Shown piece after piece: positions 15,372-19,581 of a stretch of 19,581 bases of DNA (positions within the stretch are counted from its first letter, which is position 1; each line of letters starts with the position of its first letter). A program made the translations under genes and the position numbers. Origin of the DNA: JBNJDJ01 sp051744845. Its GTDB lineage: Bacteria; Bacillota; Clostridia; Peptostreptococcales; Acidaminobacteraceae. Under the pieces are notes generated by a model. It saw only the letters and a program-made list of their open reading frames with translations, did no database searches and had not been told where the DNA came from. The DNA lies in contig JBNJDJ010000036.1 of NCBI GenBank assembly GCA_051744845.1, positions 1-19,581 on the forward strand, written 5' to 3'.

Positions 15372-15941
15372 ATGTTTTTCCCATTATTATTAAATCTTAA
15401 AAATAAAAATTTATTGGTTATAGGCGGCGGAAAAGTAGCTTTAAGAAAGACTAGAAAATTAAAAAAATATTGTAAAAATATTACAGTATATTCAAAAAAA
15501 TTTCTATCAGATTTTTTGGATATAAAGGGAATAAATATAATAGAAAAAGAATTTAATGATTTTTTTGATTTAGACAATTTTAATTTAGTTTTTGCTGCAA
15601 CGGATAATGAAAAGTTAAATTTGAAAATTGAAAATTATTGTAAAGAAAATAAGATTTTATGTAACAATATTACAAATCAAGATTCTGATATAATTTTACC
15701 TGCTACTGTTAAGTATTCAGGTTTGCAAATTTCTGTTTCTACAAGTGGTAAAGGAGCTTTTTTAGCAAAAAAAATTAAAGAAGATATAAAGTCTAAGTAT
15801 AGTGAAGAATATATAAGCCTTTTATTTGAAATAAGAGATAAACTAATAAAAAATAATCAAAAAGGTAAATTGAAAGAAATTTTAAAAAAAGATTATAAGG
15901 AGTTAATTGATATTTATGAAGAAATTAATAGTAGGAACTAG
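15372..15941 (+). CDS. Precorrin-2 dehydrogenase (CysG-N/Met8/SirC family), possibly also a chelatase
   Basis: Members of this family oxidise precorrin-2 to sirohydrochlorin with NAD; some also insert iron or cobalt. The 189-residue protein begins MFFPLLLNLKNKNLLVIGGG and continues KVALRKTRKL, the typical NAD-binding start. It also has LVFAATDNEKLN, LCNNITNQDSDIILPAT and ISVSTSGKGAFLAKKIKEDI. In E. coli CysG the corresponding CNVVD segment carries the catalytic Asp (D104); here that position appears to be Thr (T101 in CNNIT), with D104 and D106 a few residues on. This is unusual and may alter activity. The start follows the hemA stop without a gap. The gene fills the step between CobA and CbiL. 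There is no CysG methylase domain because CobA is encoded separately downstream. Confidence 0.88.
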   Translation: MFFPLLLNLKNKNLLVIGGGKVALRKTRKLKKYCKNITVYSKKFLSDFLDIKGINIIEKEFNDFFDLDNFNLVFAATDNEKLNLKIENYCKENKILCNNITNQDSDIILPATVKYSGLQISVSTSGKGAFLAKKIKEDIKSKYSEEYISLLFEIRDKLIKNNQKGKLKEILKKDYKELIDIYEEINSRN

Positions 15942-16803
15942 AGGTTCTAAATTAGCTTTGATCCAAACTAAAAATGTAATTAATAAAATTAAATTAGCTA
16001 ATCCTAATTTAAACTTTGAAATAAAAGTAATTAAAACTAAAGGAGATATTGATAAAAAATCAAGTTTAGAAAAACTAGAAGGAACAAATTTTTTCACTTA
16101 TGAAATTCAAAAAGAATTAATTAATGGAGAAATTGATTTAGCTATACATTCTATGAAAGATGTTTCTGTGGATAAAGTTAAAGGTACAAAAATTGTAAAA
16201 ACTCCCAAAAGAGAAGATAATAGAGATGTAATAGTATTAAATGAAAAATATAGTTCTTTAGATGATTTGCCCTTGAATGCTAAAATTGGGACTTCTTCAA
16301 CTAGAAGACGTCTTCAATTAAAAAGTATAAGAGATGATTTAAATATAGTTTCAATGCGTGGGAATGTTGACGAAAGAATTAAACAAGTAAAGACAGGAAA
16401 ATATGATGGTATTTTACTAGCAGCAGCTGGAATAAAAAGATTAGGTCTAGAAAATCATATAACTATGTATTTAGATGAAAAAGAATTTATACCAGCGTGT
16501 GCTCAAGGAATATTAGCTATACAAATTAAAGAAGATAAAAAGGATTTACAAGAAGCTATAGAAAAAATATATGATGAAAAAAGTGAAAGACAAAGAATAG
16601 CTGAGAGAGAGTTTGAAAGACAAGTAAAAGATGAATTTGAATGTTTTGGTTCATGTTTAACCTTTGATAATGATAAAATAACTCTTTATGGAATAATCGG
16701 TGATAATGAAAATTATATCAAAGATAGTGAAAATTTAAAGATAGGTAAAGAAAAAGAGTTAGCTATAAAATTAGCAGATAAATTGAAAAGAAGGATAGAT
16801 TAA
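15916..16803 (+). CDS. hemC: Porphobilinogen deaminase (hydroxymethylbilane synthase)
   Basis: HemC polymerises four porphobilinogens to hydroxymethylbilane on a covalent dipyrromethane cofactor. The 295-residue protein starts KLIVGTRGSKLALIQTKNVI and contains GEIDLAIHSMKDV, AKIGTSSTRRRLQL, MRGNVDERIKQVKTGKYDGI, LAAAGIKRLG and CAQGILAIQ, all typical. The cofactor-Cys loop, normally GGCxxP, reads CFGSCLTF, so C247 is the likely attachment residue, with a second Cys at 243 and no Pro. The C-terminal domain beyond it is short (about 48 residues). I chose the ATG at 15916 because it gives the standard N-terminus. A TTG at 15907 lies closer to the AAGGAG site (15897-15902) and cannot be excluded. 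The gene overlaps the preceding one by 26 bases. Confidence 0.94.
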   Translation: MKKLIVGTRGSKLALIQTKNVINKIKLANPNLNFEIKVIKTKGDIDKKSSLEKLEGTNFFTYEIQKELINGEIDLAIHSMKDVSVDKVKGTKIVKTPKREDNRDVIVLNEKYSSLDDLPLNAKIGTSSTRRRLQLKSIRDDLNIVSMRGNVDERIKQVKTGKYDGILLAAAGIKRLGLENHITMYLDEKEFIPACAQGILAIQIKEDKKDLQEAIEKIYDEKSERQRIAEREFERQVKDEFECFGSCLTFDNDKITLYGIIGDNENYIKDSENLKIGKEKELAIKLADKLKRRID

Positions 16804-18263
16804 TGGAAAATAAAGTATATTTAGTTGGTGCAGGAATTGGAGATGAAAAATTAATTACTGTCAAAGGATTAGAAAAAATTAAAACTGCTGATGTTATTAT
16901 ATACGACAGATTATTAAATGATAATTTATTAAGTTATGCAAAAGATGATTGTAAAAAGATATATGCTGGTAAAAAAGTAAGTGATCATACTATTAAGCAA
17001 GATGGAATAAATGAATTATTAGTTAAATATGGGAAACAAGAAAAAATTGTAGTAAGGCTAAAAGGTGGAGACCCATATGTATTTGGTCGCGGTAGTGAAG
17101 AAGCAATTTATTTAAATGATCATAATATTTCATTTGAAGTTGTACCTGGAATAACTTCTCCTATTGGTGGTCTTAATTATGCTGGTATACCTGTAACTAC
17201 AAGAGATGTATCATCATCTTTTCATGTTTTTACAGGACATTTTAAAAATAATAATAAAGATAAATTTGATTTTAAATCTATAACAAATTTAGATGGTACA
17301 ATTGTATTTTTAATGGGTATGAAAAATTTAGATTTTATTACAAATTCCTTAATAAAAAATGGTATGGATAAAGACAAACCTGTTGCTATTGTACAATGGG
17401 CAGGTTTTCATAAACAAAAATCTATACAAGGGTCGTTAAATAATATATGTCACAAAGTAAAAGAAAGTGGTATATCTAGTCCAGCTTTAATAGTGATAGG
17501 TAATGTAGTAAAGATGAAAAATAAGTTAAATTATTTTGAAAAACTACCTCTTTTTAATAAAAAAGTAGGGATTACTAGACCTAGTGATAAAAATAAATAT
17601 TTATCTGATAAAATTAGTGAACTAGGAGCAAAACCAGTTAAAATTCCGACTATAAAAGTTAAAAAAATAAATCAGTTAAAATTAAAAGAAGAGATTAAAA
17701 ATATAAATAAATATAGTTGGATTGTTTTAACTTCTAGAAATGCAGTTGAAGTTTTTATGGATTCAATTCAAGATATACGTATTTTAAATAATATTAAATT
17801 TGCTGTTACAGGTAAATCAACAAAAAAAGAATTACTCAAATATAAGATAAAAGCAGATTTAATACCAAAGCATTTTGTTCAAGAAAGTTTAATAAAAGAA
17901 CTAAAAAATGTCTTAAAAAAAGAAGATAAAGTTTTAGTACCAAGATCTAAATTAGCTAGAAGTTTATTAATCGATGAATTAAATAAAATATGTTTTGTAA
18001 AAGAAATAAAAACTTATACTTTAGAAAAATTAAAAATTAATTTAGATAAATCAATAGATTATTTAACTTTCACTTCACCTTCTACGTTTAATAATTTGTA
18101 TCAGCAAGTAAATGAAAAAATTATAAAGGAAAGTAAAATAATTACAATTGGTCCTATAACTTCTAAAGCTGTAAAAGAAAAAGGATTTGATGTATATAAA
18201 CAGGCTAGAGATTATACTATTGATGGATTAATAAAGTGTTTGAAAGAGGAGAAGAATTTATGA
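16803..18263 (+). CDS. cobA-hemD: Fused uroporphyrinogen-III C-methyltransferase / uroporphyrinogen-III synthase
   Basis: This 486-residue fusion closes hydroxymethylbilane to uroporphyrinogen III (HemD half) and methylates it at C-2 and C-7 to precorrin-2 (CobA half). Residues about 1-245 are the methylase: VYLVGAGIGDEKLITVKG, VIIYDRLLNDNLL, VVRLKGGDPYVFGRGSEEA, FEVVPGITSPIGG and AGIPVTTRD. Residues about 252-486 have the U3S pattern: KVGITRPSDKNKYLSDKISE, a SWIVLTSRNAVEVF block, VLVPRSKLARSLLIDEL, LTFTSPSTFNNL and a terminal IGPITSKAVKEKGF. The fusion order is the one common in clostridia. Its start overlaps the hemC stop by one base (TAATG) and its stop overlaps hemB by four (ATGA). No separate hemD is needed. 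Confidence 0.96.
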   Translation: MENKVYLVGAGIGDEKLITVKGLEKIKTADVIIYDRLLNDNLLSYAKDDCKKIYAGKKVSDHTIKQDGINELLVKYGKQEKIVVRLKGGDPYVFGRGSEEAIYLNDHNISFEVVPGITSPIGGLNYAGIPVTTRDVSSSFHVFTGHFKNNNKDKFDFKSITNLDGTIVFLMGMKNLDFITNSLIKNGMDKDKPVAIVQWAGFHKQKSIQGSLNNICHKVKESGISSPALIVIGNVVKMKNKLNYFEKLPLFNKKVGITRPSDKNKYLSDKISELGAKPVKIPTIKVKKINQLKLKEEIKNINKYSWIVLTSRNAVEVFMDSIQDIRILNNIKFAVTGKSTKKELLKYKIKADLIPKHFVQESLIKELKNVLKKEDKVLVPRSKLARSLLIDELNKICFVKEIKTYTLEKLKINLDKSIDYLTFTSPSTFNNLYQQVNEKIIKESKIITIGPITSKAVKEKGFDVYKQARDYTIDGLIKCLKEEKNL

Positions 18264-19222
18264 TAAATAGACCTAGAAGATTAAGAAAAAAGAAATCAAT
18301 TCGAGATTTAGTTTGTGAAACTAAATTAAATGTAGATGATTTTGTATATCCTATATTTGTAGTTGAAGGAAAAAATATTAAAAAAGAAATTCCTTCTTTA
18401 CCAGATGTGTATCATTTTTCTTTAGATAAATTAAAAGATGAAATTTTAGAATTAAAAGATCTAGGCATAAAAGCTATTATGGTTTTTGGTGTTCCAGATC
18501 AAAAGGATTCTTTAGGTAGTCAAGCTTATGCTAAAGATGGTATAGTCCAAAAAGCTGTAAGAAAAATAAAATCAATAGATAAAGAAATATGTATTATTAC
18601 AGATATATGTATGTGTCAATTCACAGATCATGGACACTGTGGCATATTATCTGAAAGTGGAGAAGTTTTAAATGACAAAACTTTAAAGTATTTAAATAAA
18701 ATTGCGATAAGTCATGCTAAAGCAGGAGCAGATATGGTTGCACCTTCTGATATGATGGACGGAAGAGTTTCTTCAATAAGAAATGCATTAGATGAAAAAG
18801 GTTATCAGAATATATCAATAATGGCATATAGTGCTAAATTTTCATCAAATTTTTACGGTCCTTTTAGAGATGCTGCACATTCTGCTCCTTCATTTGGAGA
18901 TAGAAAATCGTATCAAATGGATTTTGCTAATAAAAAAGAAGCTATTAAAGAAATAAAACTAGATCTAAAAGAAGGTGCTGATATAGTAATGGTTAAGCCT
19001 GCCTTATCTTATTTAGATATAATTTCAGAGGCTAAAAAAGAAATTGATGTTCCTTTAGCAGCATATAGTGTTAGTGGAGAATACTCAATGATGATGAATG
19101 GTATAAAACAAGGTTTAGTTAATGAAAAAATTATTTATGAATCAATTTTATCAATTAAGAGAGCAGGAGCAGATATAATTATTACATATTTTGCTAAGTA
19201 TCTTGCAAAGGAGATGATTTAA
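18260..19222 (+). CDS. hemB: 5-Aminolevulinate dehydratase (porphobilinogen synthase)
   Basis: HemB condenses two 5-aminolevulinate molecules to porphobilinogen. The 320-residue protein has RPRRLRKKKSIRDLVCET at the start and the pair of active-site lysines K193 (MAYSAKFSSNFYGPFRDA) and K246 (MVKPALSYLD). C117, C119 and C127 in DICMCQFTDHGHCG indicate a Zn-dependent active site rather than the Mg-only, Asp-rich type. I set the start at the ATG at 18260, just after AGAGGAG. The frame continues back to a GTG at 18236, but that would add MFERGEEF inside the cobA-hemD end and place the start before the Shine-Dalgarno site. It overlaps cobA-hemD by 4 bases and abuts hemL with no gap. Confidence 0.97.
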   Translation: MINRPRRLRKKKSIRDLVCETKLNVDDFVYPIFVVEGKNIKKEIPSLPDVYHFSLDKLKDEILELKDLGIKAIMVFGVPDQKDSLGSQAYAKDGIVQKAVRKIKSIDKEICIITDICMCQFTDHGHCGILSESGEVLNDKTLKYLNKIAISHAKAGADMVAPSDMMDGRVSSIRNALDEKGYQNISIMAYSAKFSSNFYGPFRDAAHSAPSFGDRKSYQMDFANKKEAIKEIKLDLKEGADIVMVKPALSYLDIISEAKKEIDVPLAAYSVSGEYSMMMNGIKQGLVNEKIIYESILSIKRAGADIIITYFAKYLAKEMI

Positions 19223-19581
19223 ATGAAAAGACAAGAATCAGAAAAAATTTTTAAAGAAGCCAAAAAGTATATACCAGGAGGAGTAAATTCACCTGTTAGA
19301 GCTTTTAAATCAGTAGGAATGGACCCAATTTTTATTAAAGAAGCTAAAGGTAGTAAAATATATGATATTGATGATAATGAATATATTGATTATATTTGTT
19401 CATGGGGGCCTTTAATTTTAGGACATTCTAATGAAAAAGTATTAGAAAATGTGGAAAATACTTTTCAAAAAGGTACTTCTTATGGTATTCCTACAAAAGT
19501 AGAAGTTGATATTGCTAAGGAGATAGTAAATGCATATCCTTCAATTGAAAAAATCCGTATGGTTAATTCAGGGACTGAAGC
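19223..19581 (+). CDS. hemL: Glutamate-1-semialdehyde 2,1-aminomutase, 5' part only
   Basis: The gene runs off the right edge after 119 complete codons of the roughly 425 expected. HemL is the PLP enzyme that turns glutamate-1-semialdehyde (made by HemA) into 5-aminolevulinate. The visible N-terminus reads MKRQESEKIFKEAKKYIPGG and continues VNSPVRAFKSVG, typical of the family. It also has YIDYICSWGPLILGHSN and ends in MVNSGTEA, the start of the PLP-phosphate binding block. The active-site Lys would lie beyond the window. AAAGGAG at 19207-19213 is 9 bases before the ATG, which follows the hemB stop with no intervening base. The operon therefore probably continues past the window. Confidence 0.96.
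   Translation, partial: MKRQESEKIFKEAKKYIPGGVNSPVRAFKSVGMDPIFIKEAKGSKIYDIDDNEYIDYICSWGPLILGHSNEKVLENVENTFQKGTSYGIPTKVEVDIAKEIVNAYPSIEKIRMVNSGTE

Noticed and set aside
18236..18259. GTG start for hemB eight codons earlier
   Set aside because: The Shine-Dalgarno site AGAGGAG lies downstream of that GTG and fits the ATG at 18260.

Overview
The window looks like a chromosomal piece of a very A+T-rich (roughly three quarters A+T by eye) anaerobic bacterium. Strong AAGGAGG-type ribosome binding sites, the early-cobalt (anaerobic) route to cobalamin, C5-pathway 5-aminolevulinate synthesis and a CobA-HemD fusion suit a low-GC anaerobe of the Clostridia/Halanaerobiales or Fusobacteriota type. The genus cannot be fixed from sequence alone. 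Every gene recognised lies on the + strand. There is no sign of mobile elements, CRISPR arrays or tRNA/rRNA genes.

Region 1 (1-3738) is a signalling cluster: the 3' part of a cytoplasmic, coiled-coil, chemoreceptor-like protein; a receiver-PAS-GGDEF response regulator (probable diguanylate cyclase); a small RsbW-like ATPase; and a protein with a receiver-like N-terminus, a PAS domain and a SpoIIE-type phosphatase domain. It combines c-di-GMP output with two of the three parts of a partner-switching system. The third part, a STAS antagonist, is not in the window.

Region 2 (3739-7080) holds three separately transcribed metabolic genes: pgi (glucose-6-phosphate isomerase, followed by a clear intrinsic terminator), a LarA-type nickel-dependent racemase gene, and a solitary iscU-like Fe-S scaffold gene with a perfect-consensus sigma-A promoter (TTGACA, 17 bp, TATAAT).

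Region 3 (7081-19581) is one long tetrapyrrole/cobalamin operon. A promoter whose -35 box lies in a long inverted repeat precedes a cobalamin riboswitch and an intrinsic terminator. Fourteen tightly packed genes follow: cbiC, cbiD, cbiE, cbiT, cbiL, cbiF, cbiG, cbiH, cbiJ, hemA, a precorrin-2 dehydrogenase gene, hemC, cobA-hemD, hemB and the first part of hemL. HemA, HemL, HemB, HemC and HemD make uroporphyrinogen III from glutamyl-tRNA. The CobA domain methylates it to precorrin-2 and the dehydrogenase oxidises that to sirohydrochlorin. After cobalt insertion by a chelatase not seen here, CbiL, H, F, G, D, J, E, T and C carry the ring to cobyrinic acid. Common precursor genes and corrin-ring genes therefore share one B12 riboswitch, which suggests that cobalamin is the main tetrapyrrole product of this cell. 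Most gene junctions overlap or are separated by 0-1 base.

No wholly new system is evident. The points most worth a second look are the signalling cluster, the riboswitch expression platform, the operator-like repeat at the cob promoter, the missing cobaltochelatase, and unusual active-site residues in the precorrin-2 dehydrogenase and in HemC.
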